Assembly: GCF_902706225.1 (NCBI RefSeq)
Contig: NZ_CACSKB010000022.1
Coordinates: 1-64,000, forward strand
DNA length: 64,000 bases
Direction: 5' to 3'
DNA from: Microbacterium sp. 18062
GTDB taxonomy: Bacteria; Actinomycetota; Actinomycetes; Actinomycetales; Microbacteriaceae
Below are positions 27,198-37,150 of this stretch, piece by piece. The position numbers were made by a program, and so were the translations under genes. How positions within the stretch are numbered: the stretch's first letter is position 1; every line of letters begins with the position of its first letter. The notes beneath the pieces were generated by a model, which worked only from the letters and a program-made list of their open reading frames with translations, made no database searches and had not been told where the DNA came from.

Positions 27198-28922
27198 TCA
27201 GCGGCGGCCGCCGCCCTGACCGGGTGCGCCCCCGCCCATGCCGCCCTGACCCGCGCTCGCCGTGCCCTCGACGACCTCCGCCGCCGCCGTGCCGTCGACG
27301 ACGACACGGTAGGTCGCCCCGTCGGTCAGTGCCGCCGAGGAGTACACGACCGACGCGGCGCTCTTGGGCAGCGTCGTCTCCGCCAGCACGGTGCCGGAGG
27401 AGTCGACGATCTGAACCGTGGAGCCCGCCGCGATGCTCGCGGTCGCCGAGATCCACGACTGCGTCGACGACGACCCGGGGGCGACGGCCATGCCGGAGCT
27501 GCCGACCGCGAGGAGGGTGCCGCCGCTCACGATGAACTCGCCGTTCGCGTCCAGAGCACCGTTCCCGTCGTTCGTGGGGCCGTAGACCACCGTGTCGCCG
27601 CCGGTGATCGTCAGCGAGCCGTTCGAGTCCAGCCCGTCTCCGCCGGCATCGATCAGCACGGTGCCGCCGCTGATGAGGAGGGTCTCCCCCGAGTCGCCCA
27701 TCCCGCCGCCGGACGACGTGGACGACCCGGCCGCGTTGATCCCGTCGTCGTCGGCGGTGATGTCGACCGCACCGCCGCTGATCACGATGTCGACGCCCTC
27801 GAGTCCCTCGGTGGAGGCGGTCACCGTCACCTCCCCGTCGTGCACGTCGAGCGTCGCGTCGGCGTGCACGCCGTCGTCGCCCGCGGCGATCGTCACGGTG
27901 GCCGCGCCGATGCCGATCGAGCCGTTGGAGTGGAGCCCGTCGTCGGCCGCGTCGATCGTGAGTGCACCGCCGTCTACGACGGCGACCGCCCCGGCCGCGA
28001 CTCCCTTCGACGAGGACTCCTCACCGGCGCTCGCCCCCGCCCCGCCGCCGGCGGTGATCTCGATCGTGCCGCCGGTGACCACCACATCGGTCGCCGCGTC
28101 GATGCCGTCGTCGGCGGCGTCCACCTCGATCGTGCCGCCCGAGACCCACACGTACCCCCGGGTCTCGTCGTCGTCCTTGTCGCTCTTCAGCCCGTCGCCG
28201 CCCGCGGTGATCGCGAGGGAGCCGCCCTCGACGAGCAGCGAGTCCTTGCCCTGGAGCGCATCGTCTGCGGCGTCGATCGTGATGTCGCCGGACAGCACCA
28301 CGAGGTCGTCCTGGGAGAAGATGCCGTCGGATCCACGGCCGTCGACCGTCAACGTCCCGGATCCGGTGATCGTGAGGTCCGCAGTGCTGTGGATGGCGGC
28401 GTTCGCCTCCGCATCCTCCGCGTACGACTCCGCGTCCGCGACGCTGTTGACGCTGCCGCTCGCGAGCGAGATCGCCACGTCGTCCGCGGAGACGACCTGG
28501 ATCGCGGGCCCCGCGGTGGTGTCCATGTCGACGCCGTCGAGGATCAGCACGACCAGGGCGTCCTCGGGCGCGTCGACCACGACCGATCCCGAGTAGTCGC
28601 CGCTCAGACGGTAGACGCCGGCCGTGGTGATCGTCACCGTGGCGTCGGCGACCTCCACACCATCGGCGTCGGTCGTCGCCGTGTCGCGGGACAGGGCGAT
28701 GTCGACCGCATCCGCCGCGGACCACTCGTCGTCCTGGACGACCGTGGCGTCCTCGTTCGCGGCGAGCACCGCGTCGGCGGTGAGCTCGCCCTCGTATGTC
28801 GACACGACCGACGTCGTGGTGCTCTCCTGGGAGGCGCCGGACACCGCGGTCGTCGTGCATCCCGCCAGGGTCACGGCGAGCACGATCGGTAGGGCGGTGA
28901 AGGTCAAGCGGCGACGGGACAT
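27198..28922 (-). CDS. Beta-helix carbohydrate-binding lipoprotein (DUF4353/Cthe_2159-like)
   Basis: A 574-residue secreted lipoprotein with lipobox LAGC near residue 22. Residues ~120-480 are a run of ~20-residue repeats of the form V.ISGG...ITA.DDGI/L (ITADDDGINAAG, IDAGGDGLDSNG), predicted to be a right-handed parallel beta-helix with acidic, likely Ca2+-binding turns. The C-terminus is Gly/Gln-rich. It resembles Cthe_2159, which binds acidic polysaccharide and cellulose. Last gene of the five-gene envelope cluster; start overlaps the VTC gene by 19 nt. Confidence 0.82.
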   Translation of the reverse strand: MSRRRLTFTALPIVLAVTLAGCTTTAVSGASQESTTTSVVSTYEGELTADAVLAANEDATVVQDDEWSAADAVDIALSRDTATTDADGVEVADATVTITTAGVYRLSGDYSGSVVVDAPEDALVVLILDGVDMDTTAGPAIQVVSADDVAISLASGSVNSVADAESYAEDAEANAAIHSTADLTITGSGTLTVDGRGSDGIFSQDDLVVLSGDITIDAADDALQGKDSLLVEGGSLAITAGGDGLKSDKDDDETRGYVWVSGGTIEVDAADDGIDAATDVVVTGGTIEITAGGGAGASAGEESSSKGVAAGAVAVVDGGALTIDAADDGLHSNGSIGIGAATVTIAAGDDGVHADATLDVHDGEVTVTASTEGLEGVDIVISGGAVDITADDDGINAAGSSTSSGGGMGDSGETLLISGGTVLIDAGGDGLDSNGSLTITGGDTVVYGPTNDGNGALDANGEFIVSGGTLLAVGSSGMAVAPGSSSTQSWISATASIAAGSTVQIVDSSGTVLAETTLPKSAASVVYSSAALTDGATYRVVVDGTAAAEVVEGTASAGQGGMGGGAPGQGGGRR

Positions 28923-29722
28923 GTCGGCTCCTCAGCTCGGTCGGTGTCGGTCGGTGGGATCGCGGGATCGAAGGCGTCGCGCAGGACGCGCGACCAGCGG
29001 TTGCGGGGAAGCTCGGGATTCATCGCGGCGAGCCCGGTGGCGTACTTGCTGACCGTCGCGGGCCGGAAGCCCCACCGCCAGAGCGTGCGGTCGAGCTCCG
29101 ACGCACGTGTCGCCGACTTCGTCTCGACGATCGCGAGCTCAGGCAGCAGCATGCGCCGTCGAGGATTCTGCTCCCACTCCAGCCCGACGTCGATCGTGGC
29201 CCGTCCCACCCCGTCGGGCTGCAGCAGGGTCGCGCGCCGATACCGTGTGGTGAGCACCGGCTCGAGATCCTCCGCCCGCCCGCGCGGGACCCCGATCCCC
29301 TCGAACGCGAGCGCCGCGTACTCGCGCCCCTCCGCGGTCAGCCGACGGGTGTGCGCGGGGTCGTACGAGATCCGCTCCTTCACGGTGGTCGCGCGTGCGC
29401 CTCGTGTCTTCATCTCGAGGTAGGCGGTGCAGGTGTCGAGATAGGCGCGGGTGCGCAGCTTGAAGCGGCGTCGCCGCGGCTGCGCCGCCATCCGGAAGCT
29501 CAGCAGATCGGGGGTGTCGAAGTACACCGACTCGTACGAGAAGGCACGCTCACCGTCGATCTCGAGCACCTGCATGCCCTGCGGGAGCGAGGAGAGGATG
29601 TCGCCGAGCGCCGAGCGCGGCACCGTGTACTTGCGATCGACGCGGGTCAGCAGCGCCGCCTCGGCGACCAGCGTGTCGAGCGCGATGGGGGCGAACCGGT
29701 CGAGGGCGACGGATGTGCTCAT
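28904..29722 (-). CDS. VTC-domain polyphosphate-polymerase-like protein
   Basis: A 272-residue soluble protein of the VTC/CYTH tunnel fold. The basic/acidic tunnel residues are in place: RVDRKYTVP, the RRRRFKLRTRAYL strand, TAYLEMKTRG, KERISYD, LAIVETKS and SKYATGL. In eukaryotic Vtc4 these bind polyphosphate and Mn. Bacterial homologues next to DUF4956 have no proven substrate. It overlaps the DUF4956 gene by 4 nt, and the pair recurs in many bacteria, suggesting a membrane complex. Confidence 0.85.
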   Translation of the reverse strand: MSTSVALDRFAPIALDTLVAEAALLTRVDRKYTVPRSALGDILSSLPQGMQVLEIDGERAFSYESVYFDTPDLLSFRMAAQPRRRRFKLRTRAYLDTCTAYLEMKTRGARATTVKERISYDPAHTRRLTAEGREYAALAFEGIGVPRGRAEDLEPVLTTRYRRATLLQPDGVGRATIDVGLEWEQNPRRRMLLPELAIVETKSATRASELDRTLWRWGFRPATVSKYATGLAAMNPELPRNRWSRVLRDAFDPAIPPTDTDRAEEPTCPVAA

Positions 29723-30324
29723 GCGCCGGCTCCGATGCGCTGCCGAGCCCGTGTGCCGGCCTCGGCGCGGTGGCCGCCGGCGGCGGTACGGAACCGCACG
29801 TCGACGACCGTGATGTCGTTGACGAGGTCGAGCTCCTGCACGGTGAACGCGGTGACCTCGGCCCGCAGGCGCCCCTCGAGCTCGGCGCGGAGCGCGGCCT
29901 CGTCGGGGATGGCCCGGTCGAGCCGCACGACCTGGTGCCGGCTGCGGCTGAGCAGTCGGGGGTGGTCGGCCGCCCACATCACCGCGACGACGAGGGCGAT
30001 CAGACCGATGGCGACCCACGGCGACGCCTCGCCGAGACCGGCGATGAGTCCGGTCGCCAGCGCCGAGAAGTAGTAGGAGACCTCGCGCTGCGAGATCTCC
30101 GAGGAGCGCAGTCGGATGATCGACAGCACGCCGAACAAGCCGAGCCCGAGCCCCAGTGCGACCTCCGCCGAGCCCAGCATCGTCGCCACCGCCAGGACGC
30201 CGACGTTCACGCCGAGATACGCCACGACGAGGTCGCGGCGACGGTGACGCACGTAGTACAGGGTGCTGAGCGCGATCGCGGCGATGAGGTCGACGGCGAT
30301 GATCAGCAGGGCGATTGCGGTCAT
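29719..30324 (-). CDS. DUF4956 membrane protein
   Basis: A 201-residue protein with four hydrophobic segments in the first ~135 residues, including LGLGLGLFGVLSIIRLRSSEISQREVSYYF, the DUF4956 signature, followed by a soluble ~65-residue C-terminal domain (TVQELDLVNDITVVDVRF). Its function is unknown; the family nearly always pairs with a VTC-domain gene as here. It likely anchors or opens a path for the VTC-like enzyme's product. Confidence 0.85.
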   Translation of the reverse strand: MTAIALLIIAVDLIAAIALSTLYYVRHRRRDLVVAYLGVNVGVLAVATMLGSAEVALGLGLGLFGVLSIIRLRSSEISQREVSYYFSALATGLIAGLGEASPWVAIGLIALVVAVMWAADHPRLLSRSRHQVVRLDRAIPDEAALRAELEGRLRAEVTAFTVQELDLVNDITVVDVRFRTAAGGHRAEAGTRARQRIGAGA

Positions 30325-31445
30325 GGGGCTCTCCTGAACTCGGATGCGGATGAGACCATGTCACCGGGGCTCGCTATGCGTCGTCTCTGCGCGGGCTCTG
30401 CGACGGGTTCGAATTTGCGCTCGCGGAACACCGCGCCGCGCTGCACCCGGTAGCTCAGCACGAACAGCACCAGCTCGGTGACGACCTTCGCGAGCAGCAG
30501 CGGCACTCCGAGAGACGTCAGCCCCGCCATCCACACGATGTTGGACGCGAGCAGCGCCGTGGCGAGGACGGTGTACCCGGCGGCCTCCCGCGCCCGGCCG
30601 GCCGTGCCGCGACGCCCGAAGACGATCCGGCGGTTGACCGCGAAGTTCATTGCGGCGCTCAGCAGCCGCGCGGCGACGATCGAGGGCACGAGCCACCCGG
30701 TCACCGCGGTGAACAGGAGGAGGGCGACGGTGTCGACGGCGAAGCCCAGGAGCGACGAGCCGGCGAACGCCACGACCGGGCGGAGCACCCGGAGCGAGTC
30801 CACGACGGGTCGGAAGTGGCTCGATCGGTTGTCGTCCAGATAGACGGTGTCGATCGGGATCTCGCGCGTCGCGTATCCCGCGGCGTGCACGCGCAGCAGC
30901 ACCGTCTGCTCGTACTCGAAGCGGTCGCCCGGCACCGTCAGCATCCACGGCAGGACGCCCGCAGGAAGGCCCCGCAGCCCCGTCTGCGTATCGCTCAGGG
31001 GCCACCCCGCGACAGCCCGGAAGAGCAGGCGCGAGAGCGCGTTGCCGGCCCGGCTGCGCCACGGCACGTCGCCGTCGAAACCGCGGCAGCCGAGGATGAG
31101 TCTCGGATCCCCCGCGGCCGCGTCCACACGCATCCCCTCGGCGATCCGCAGGATGTCGTGAACGGTGTGCTGCCCGTCGGCGTCGGCCGTGACGACATCC
31201 TCGCCGGGGTGCTCCGCGACGATGTACGCGAATCCGGTGCGGAGCGCGGCGCCCTTCCCCCGGTTCGCCGGATGCCGCAGCAACACGGCGCCCGCCTCGA
31301 CCGCCTCGGCGAACACGGCGACGGAGGAGCCGCCGCTGCCGTCGTCCACGATCACCACCGACACGTCGGGATCGGCCGCCATCAGCTCGCGGGTGAGTCG
31401 CACGAGGCTCACGGACGGCGTGTACGCCGGGACGAGGACGATCAC
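30321..31445 (-). CDS. GT2 glycosyltransferase fused to GtrA-like flippase domain
   Basis: A 374-residue two-domain protein. The N-terminal ~225 residues are a GT-A glycosyltransferase: LVPAYTPS, VVIVDDGSGG, HPANRGKGAALRTGF, DADGQH (metal-binding DxD) and DTQTGLRG. The C-terminal four-helix GtrA domain covers ~225-345 (FAVNRRIVFG). Such fusions transfer a sugar to a lipid carrier and help flip it. GTG start overlaps the glycosidase gene as GTGA; a stretched basic tail overlaps the next start. Confidence 0.9.
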   Translation of the reverse strand: MIVLVPAYTPSVSLVRLTRELMAADPDVSVVIVDDGSGGSSVAVFAEAVEAGAVLLRHPANRGKGAALRTGFAYIVAEHPGEDVVTADADGQHTVHDILRIAEGMRVDAAAGDPRLILGCRGFDGDVPWRSRAGNALSRLLFRAVAGWPLSDTQTGLRGLPAGVLPWMLTVPGDRFEYEQTVLLRVHAAGYATREIPIDTVYLDDNRSSHFRPVVDSLRVLRPVVAFAGSSLLGFAVDTVALLLFTAVTGWLVPSIVAARLLSAAMNFAVNRRIVFGRRGTAGRAREAAGYTVLATALLASNIVWMAGLTSLGVPLLLAKVVTELVLFVLSYRVQRGAVFRERKFEPVAEPAQRRRIASPGDMVSSASEFRRAP

Positions 31446-32410
31446 GACCGGGCGTCCTCGATGTAGAGGATGTCGCTCGTGCCCCGCTCCCCGCCGTTCG
31501 AGGGCTGGTTCACGACCTCTCCGTCGAAGTACATCGTGGAGGATCCGCCGCCGTCGAGGTTGTACGCGGTCGTCGCTCCCAGCCCCGTCATGATCTCGGC
31601 GAGCTCGGTCAGGGTGACGCCCGCCGAGTACCCTTCATCGCGCCCGTCGACGACGACGAACACCAGGTGGTTCTCGTCGATCACCCCGACTGCGGTGCGG
31701 GGCTGGTCCCCCTGGATCGAGTGGTTGCCGATGTTGGTGTCGATCTCCACGTCCTCGATGCCGTCGACCACCGCGCCGTCCTCGACGATCGCCGGACCGA
31801 AGCTCAGGGTGTTCCAGACGCCTGCAGCGAGCAGCTCGGCGGCGCTCGTCGTCGTCTCGTCGTAGACGGTGACCGTACCGTCGGTGTAGAAGGCCAGCCC
31901 GGTCCGGGCCGGCTCGTCGCGGTACACGACGCCGTTCCGGATGACGATCCCGTTGTCGCGGAACCCGTAGTAGTCGCCGTTGATCGCGAAGATCGCTCCG
32001 TTGTCGGCGGCGATCTCGCTGGTCGGCTCGATGATGTTCTCGCCGAACTGATCCTTCGCAAACGCGGAGCGCAGCTCCGTCGCGTCGCCCAGGACGACAT
32101 CGGCGACGTAGTACGTGACCGTCTCGTCCCCGGTGCCCGTCGTGACGGTCGAGACGGTGACGGAGGTCTCGCCGTCCGTATACGATGAGCCCGTGAGGGT
32201 CGCCGTCGCGCCATCGGTGTCGTCGCTCGTGATCGTGCTGTTCTCCGCCTCGTAGGCGGAGACGTCGGAGATCTGCACGTGCTCCACGAGGAAGCGGTCC
32301 GCGGCCCAGGCGGCCGTCCCGCCGCAGGCGAGGACCACCACGACGGTGGCGGACACGACGGTGTTACGGAGACGGTGCCGACGACGGCGGGGCGGTTCGT
32401 GCGGTTCCAT
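31442..32410 (-). CDS. Secreted phosphodiester glycosidase family protein (NAGPA-like)
   Basis: A 322-residue protein with a basic head and one N-terminal membrane anchor (about residues 16-36), then an extracytoplasmic NAGPA domain: ADNGAIFAINGDYYGFRDNG, then FVVVDGRDEGYSAGVTL, and the family's hallmark AYNLDGGGSSTMYFDG with NQPSNGGERGTSDILYI. NAGPA family members cleave sugar-phosphodiester bonds. First gene of the envelope cluster; the substrate may be a phosphate-linked surface glycan, by inference. Confidence 0.88.
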   Translation of the reverse strand: MEPHEPPRRRRHRLRNTVVSATVVVVLACGGTAAWAADRFLVEHVQISDVSAYEAENSTITSDDTDGATATLTGSSYTDGETSVTVSTVTTGTGDETVTYYVADVVLGDATELRSAFAKDQFGENIIEPTSEIAADNGAIFAINGDYYGFRDNGIVIRNGVVYRDEPARTGLAFYTDGTVTVYDETTTSAAELLAAGVWNTLSFGPAIVEDGAVVDGIEDVEIDTNIGNHSIQGDQPRTAVGVIDENHLVFVVVDGRDEGYSAGVTLTELAEIMTGLGATTAYNLDGGGSSTMYFDGEVVNQPSNGGERGTSDILYIEDARS

Positions 32411-32485
32411 GCGTCATGGATACGCACCGCACCTGTCCACCCGATCTCCCCCGGCTATGTCCGAGCGATGACCGTGGACGTGTCG

Positions 32486-32842
32486 TCAGCTCTGGCCGCG
32501 CCGCTCGCGCAGCTTCTGCAGCGCCTCGTCGAGCAGTTGCTCGGCCTCGTCGTCGGTGCGACGCTCTTTCACGTACGCGAGATGGGTCTTGTAGGGCTCG
32601 CTCTTCGCGACGGCCGGCGGGTTCGCCTTGTCGCGGCCGGCCGGAAGACCGGAATGCGGGGAGTCGATCGTCTCCGGTATCTCCTCGTCGGGGATGCCGG
32701 CGGCGAAGTAGCGGACGGTCTCGTTGCCGAGGGCGTCCCAGTAGGACACAGCGACGCGGTCGGCGTGGTAGCCGTGGTCCTGCTCGCCCATGGGTCCGGC
32801 ACCGACACGGGTGCCGCGGATCGCGTTTCCTCCGGTCGCCAT
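32486..32842 (-). CDS. rbpA: RNA polymerase-binding protein RbpA
   Basis: A 118-residue protein with the RbpA ends: IRGTRVGAGPMGE near the N-terminus and KTHLAYVKERRTDDEAEQLL...L.ERR at the C-terminus (sigma-interacting domain). RbpA stabilises housekeeping sigma factor holoenzyme in Actinobacteria. This copy has no Cys, so it lacks the zinc site of the Streptomyces form. It lies 2 bp after secG. An RNA-polymerase recycling ATPase gene lies at the right end of the window. Confidence 0.92.
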   Translation of the reverse strand: MATGGNAIRGTRVGAGPMGEQDHGYHADRVAVSYWDALGNETVRYFAAGIPDEEIPETIDSPHSGLPAGRDKANPPAVAKSEPYKTHLAYVKERRTDDEAEQLLDEALQKLRERRGQS

Positions 32843-32844
32843 CG

Positions 32845-33096
32845 TCACACCAGCCCGGAGAACTTGGTCACGAGCCCGAGGGCGACGATCGAGAGGAACC
32901 AGAGAAGCGCCAGCACGACGGTGAAGCGGTTGAGATTCCGCTCGGCGAGACCCGAGGAGCCCATCGTGGAGCTCATGCCGCCGCCGAACATGTCGGACAG
33001 CCCGCCGCCGCGACCCTTGTGCAGCAGGATGAGGAGGGTCAGCAGAAGGCTCGTGATGCCGAGGAGCACCTGGAGCACGAACTCGAGGATCTGCAC
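32845..33096 (-). CDS. secG: Preprotein translocase subunit SecG
   Basis: An 83-residue protein with two membrane helices (about 4-24 and 57-76) and the central KGRGGGLSDMFGGG loop diagnostic of SecG. It is an accessory subunit of the SecYEG export channel. GTG start; TATACT at 33145-33150 (minus) is a likely -10 about 50 bp upstream. It is next to tpiA as in many Actinobacteria, but without ppc between. Confidence 0.94.
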   Translation of the reverse strand: MQILEFVLQVLLGITSLLLTLLILLHKGRGGGLSDMFGGGMSSTMGSSGLAERNLNRFTVVLALLWFLSIVALGLVTKFSGLV

Positions 33097-33169
33097 TGTG
33101 GTCGTCGCCCTTTCCGTGCGCTCCGAGGGAGCACACGAGGATCAAGTATAGCCAGCCGCGCGGCGGCGT

Positions 33170-33199
33170 CCGGGAGGCCGGGCGAACCCGGCCTCCCGG
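33170..33199. terminator. Perfect hairpin terminator after tpiA
   Basis: CCGGGAGGCCGGG and CCCGGCCTCCCGG form a 13-bp perfect stem with a CGAA tetraloop, 4 bp beyond the tpiA stop on the minus strand. No T-run follows. It separates gap-pgk-tpiA from secG-rbpA. Confidence 0.85.
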
Positions 33200-33203
33200 C
33201 GCG

Positions 33204-33995
33204 TCACACGCCGACGTGCTTCTGGTAGCGGATGATGGCGGCGAACTCGTCCGCGACGAGACTGGCTCCGCCCACGAGCGCGCCGTCGACGTCGGGCTCG
33301 CGCAGGAAGCTCGCGATGTTGCTCGACTTCACGGAGCCGCCGTACAGCACACGGGTGCGGGCCGCCGCATCCTCGCCGAGCCTCTCGGCGACGACCTGAC
33401 GCAGCTTGGCCGCGACCTCCTGCGCCTGCTCCGGCGTCGCCGCCTGGCCGGACCCGATGGCCCAGACCGGCTCGTAGGCGACGACGATGTCGGCGTCGGA
33501 CGCCACACCCTCGAGCGCCGTCTGCAGCTGCCCCACGGGAACAGCGCTCGCGCCGAACTCCTCGAGGTCCGCCGCCGTCTCCCCGACGCAGATGACGGGG
33601 CGCAACCCGTGCCTCAGCGCCGCCGCGACCTTCGCCGCCACGACCTCGTCGGTCTCCGTGTGGTACTCGCGGCGTTCCGAGTGACCGATGATCACGTACG
33701 CCGCGTCGAGCTTCGCGAGGAACGCGCCGGAGATCTCACCCGTGTACGCACCCGAGTCGTGCACCGACACGTCCTGCGCACCGAGGGCGAAAGGGATCTT
33801 GTCGGCGTCGATGAGCGTCTGCACCGTGCGCAGGTCGGTGAACGGCGGGAAGATCCCGACCTCGACGCTGTCGAACTCGTGCTTCGCGTCCCTCAGGGTC
33901 CAGTGCAGCTTCTGCACCAGCGCGACCGCTTGCAGATGGTCGAGGTTCATCTTCCAGTTGCCGGCGATGAACGGGGTTCTGGTCACTGCGACCAT
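33204..33995 (-). CDS. tpiA: Triosephosphate isomerase
   Basis: A 263-residue enzyme with active-site motifs NWKMN (Lys), IGHSERR (His) and AYEPVWAIGSG (Glu). It interconverts dihydroxyacetone phosphate and glyceraldehyde-3-phosphate. It overlaps pgk by 13 nt, so is cotranslated. The phosphate loop YGGSVKSSN and GALVGGASL are intact. Confidence 0.97.
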   Translation of the reverse strand: MVAVTRTPFIAGNWKMNLDHLQAVALVQKLHWTLRDAKHEFDSVEVGIFPPFTDLRTVQTLIDADKIPFALGAQDVSVHDSGAYTGEISGAFLAKLDAAYVIIGHSERREYHTETDEVVAAKVAAALRHGLRPVICVGETAADLEEFGASAVPVGQLQTALEGVASDADIVVAYEPVWAIGSGQAATPEQAQEVAAKLRQVVAERLGEDAAARTRVLYGGSVKSSNIASFLREPDVDGALVGGASLVADEFAAIIRYQKHVGV

Positions 33996-35200
33996 CCGAG
34001 GACCTCCAGTCCGGGGAGCTTCTTGCCTTCGAGGAACTCCAGGCTGGCTCCGCCGCCGGTGGAGATGTGACCGAACTGGTCGTCGCGGAAGCCGAGCTGG
34101 CGCACGGCCGCCGCGGAGTCGCCGCCGCCGACGACCGAGAGACCGTCGACGGCGGTGAGCGCCTGGGCGACGGTGCGGGTGCCGTTCGCGAACGCGGGGA
34201 ACTCGAACACGCCCATCGGACCGTTCCAGAACACCGTCGTCGACTCCCGGATCAGCTCGGCGAAGCGCGCTGCCGTCTCGGGACCGATGTCGAGGCCGAT
34301 GCCGGAGGCGCCGGCAGCGGTGCGCTCGATCCCGTCGACCGGGGATATCTCGTTCGCCGCGTCCGCCGCGAACGACGCGGCGACGACGACGTCCGTGGGC
34401 AGGACTATCTCGACGCCCCGCTCCTCCGCGTCGGCCAGGTACCCGCGCACCGTCTCGAGCTGGTCCTCTTCGAGAAGGCTCGAGCCGACGGCGTGCCCCT
34501 GCGCCTTGAGGAACGTGAACAGCATCCCTCCGCCGATGAGAATCCGGTCGACGCGGGGCAGCAGGTGCTCGATGACGCCGAGCTTGTCGCTGACCTTCGA
34601 CCCGCCGAGCACGACCGCATACGGGCGCTGCGGGCTCTCGGTGAGCCGGTCGAGCACGTCGACCTCGGTCTCGATCAGGAGTCCCGCGGCGGACGGCAGG
34701 ATCTCCGCCAGCTCGTAGACGCTCGCCTGCTTGCGGTGGACGACGCCGAAGCCGTCGGAGACGAGCGCGTCGCCGAGTGCCGCGAGCTGCTGCGCGAACG
34801 CGTGACGCTCGTCGGCGTCCTTCGAGGTCTCGCCCGCGTTGAAGCGCAGGTTCTCGATGACCGTGACGTCACCGTCGGCGAGGGATGCGGCCGCCTCACG
34901 GGCCGACTCCCCCACCGTGTCGCGTGCGAACGCGACCGGCTTGCCGAGCAGCTCGGACAGACGCTGCGCGACCGGCTCGAGACTGTACGTCGGGTCTGGG
35001 GCGCCGCCGGGCCGGCCCAGGTGCGAGGCGACGACGAGGCGAGCGCCTTGATTGATCAGGGCGTTGAGGGTGGGAAGCGTCGCCCGTACGCGACCATCGT
35101 CCGTGATGACCCCGTCCCGCAGGGGTACGTTGAGGTCGGCACGGACGATGATGCGCCTGCCGGCGAGCGAACCCAGCGAATCGAGGGTGCGCAGAGACAT
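33983..35200 (-). CDS. pgk: Phosphoglycerate kinase
   Basis: A 405-residue enzyme with RADLNVPL at the N-terminus, SHLGRPGG, AVLGGSKVSDKLGV, WNGPMGVFE and VVGGGDSAAAV, all PGK signatures. It makes ATP from 1,3-bisphosphoglycerate. It follows gap by 9 bp. Confidence 0.97.
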   Translation of the reverse strand: MSLRTLDSLGSLAGRRIIVRADLNVPLRDGVITDDGRVRATLPTLNALINQGARLVVASHLGRPGGAPDPTYSLEPVAQRLSELLGKPVAFARDTVGESAREAAASLADGDVTVIENLRFNAGETSKDADERHAFAQQLAALGDALVSDGFGVVHRKQASVYELAEILPSAAGLLIETEVDVLDRLTESPQRPYAVVLGGSKVSDKLGVIEHLLPRVDRILIGGGMLFTFLKAQGHAVGSSLLEEDQLETVRGYLADAEERGVEIVLPTDVVVAASFAADAANEISPVDGIERTAAGASGIGLDIGPETAARFAELIRESTTVFWNGPMGVFEFPAFANGTRTVAQALTAVDGLSVVGGGDSAAAVRQLGFRDDQFGHISTGGGASLEFLEGKKLPGLEVLGWSQ

Positions 35201-35209
35201 GACGATCGC

Positions 35210-36364
<1,155 letters not shown>

Positions 36365-36991
36365 TCATGACCCTACCAGCAGGCCCGCCGTCTTCTCCCG
36401 GGCCGTGACAAAGCGCTCCTGGACGTTGGCCCAGTTGGCGATGTTCCAGAACGCCTTGACGTAGTCGGCGCGCACGTTCTTGTAGTCGAGGTAGTACGCG
36501 TGCTCCCAGACGTCGAGCAGCAGCAGCGGCACCGTGCCGGCGGCGAACTGCGACTGCTGGTCGAAGAACTGCTGGACGATGAGGTTCTCGCCGATCGAGT
36601 CCCAGAACAGGCCCGCCCAGCCGGAGCCCTGCACGCCGAGGGCGGCGGCGGTGAACTGCGCCTGGAACTTGTCGAACGAGCCGAAGTTGTCGTCGATCGC
36701 GGACTCGAGGTCTCCGGTGGGCTTGTCGCCACCGTTCGGCGAGAGGTTCGTCCAGAAGATCGAGTGGTTCGTGTGCCCGCCCAGGTTGAAGGCGAGATCC
36801 TTTTCGAGCTTGTTGATGTTCGCGAAGTTGCCCGTGTCACGGGCCTCCGCGAGCTGCTCGAGCGCGGTGTTCGCACCCGTGACGTACGCCTGGTGATGCT
36901 TGTCGTGGTGCAACTCGGTGATCGTCGCACTGATGTGCGGCTCGAGCGCGGCGACGTCGTAGGGCAGGTCGGGCAGGGTGTACTTCGCCAT
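36365..36991 (-). CDS. sodA: Superoxide dismutase, Fe/Mn type
   Basis: A 208-residue enzyme. Metal ligands are visible in [23 protein letters not shown] and [11 protein letters not shown]. It removes superoxide in the cytoplasm. GGAAGAAGAGAAC precedes the ATG, and a TAGGAT box lies ~70 bp upstream. Mn versus Fe preference cannot be settled from sequence with confidence. Confidence 0.96.
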   Translation of the reverse strand: MAKYTLPDLPYDVAALEPHISATITELHHDKHHQAYVTGANTALEQLAEARDTGNFANINKLEKDLAFNLGGHTNHSIFWTNLSPNGGDKPTGDLESAIDDNFGSFDKFQAQFTAAALGVQGSGWAGLFWDSIGENLIVQQFFDQQSQFAAGTVPLLLLDVWEHAYYLDYKNVRADYVKAFWNIANWANVQERFVTAREKTAGLLVGS

Positions 36992-37150
36992 GTTCTCTTC
37001 TTCCTGTCGGCGCCGCGCAGAATTCCCCGACGCGGCGAGGGGAGGATCTCATCCTAGTGAGGGGCAACTGCGCACCCGAAGGCTTGATTCCCGTGTATGA
37101 CGCCGCTAGACGCTCGCGCGTGTCGCGCCCTGCATCCGCCCCCGCAGGTC

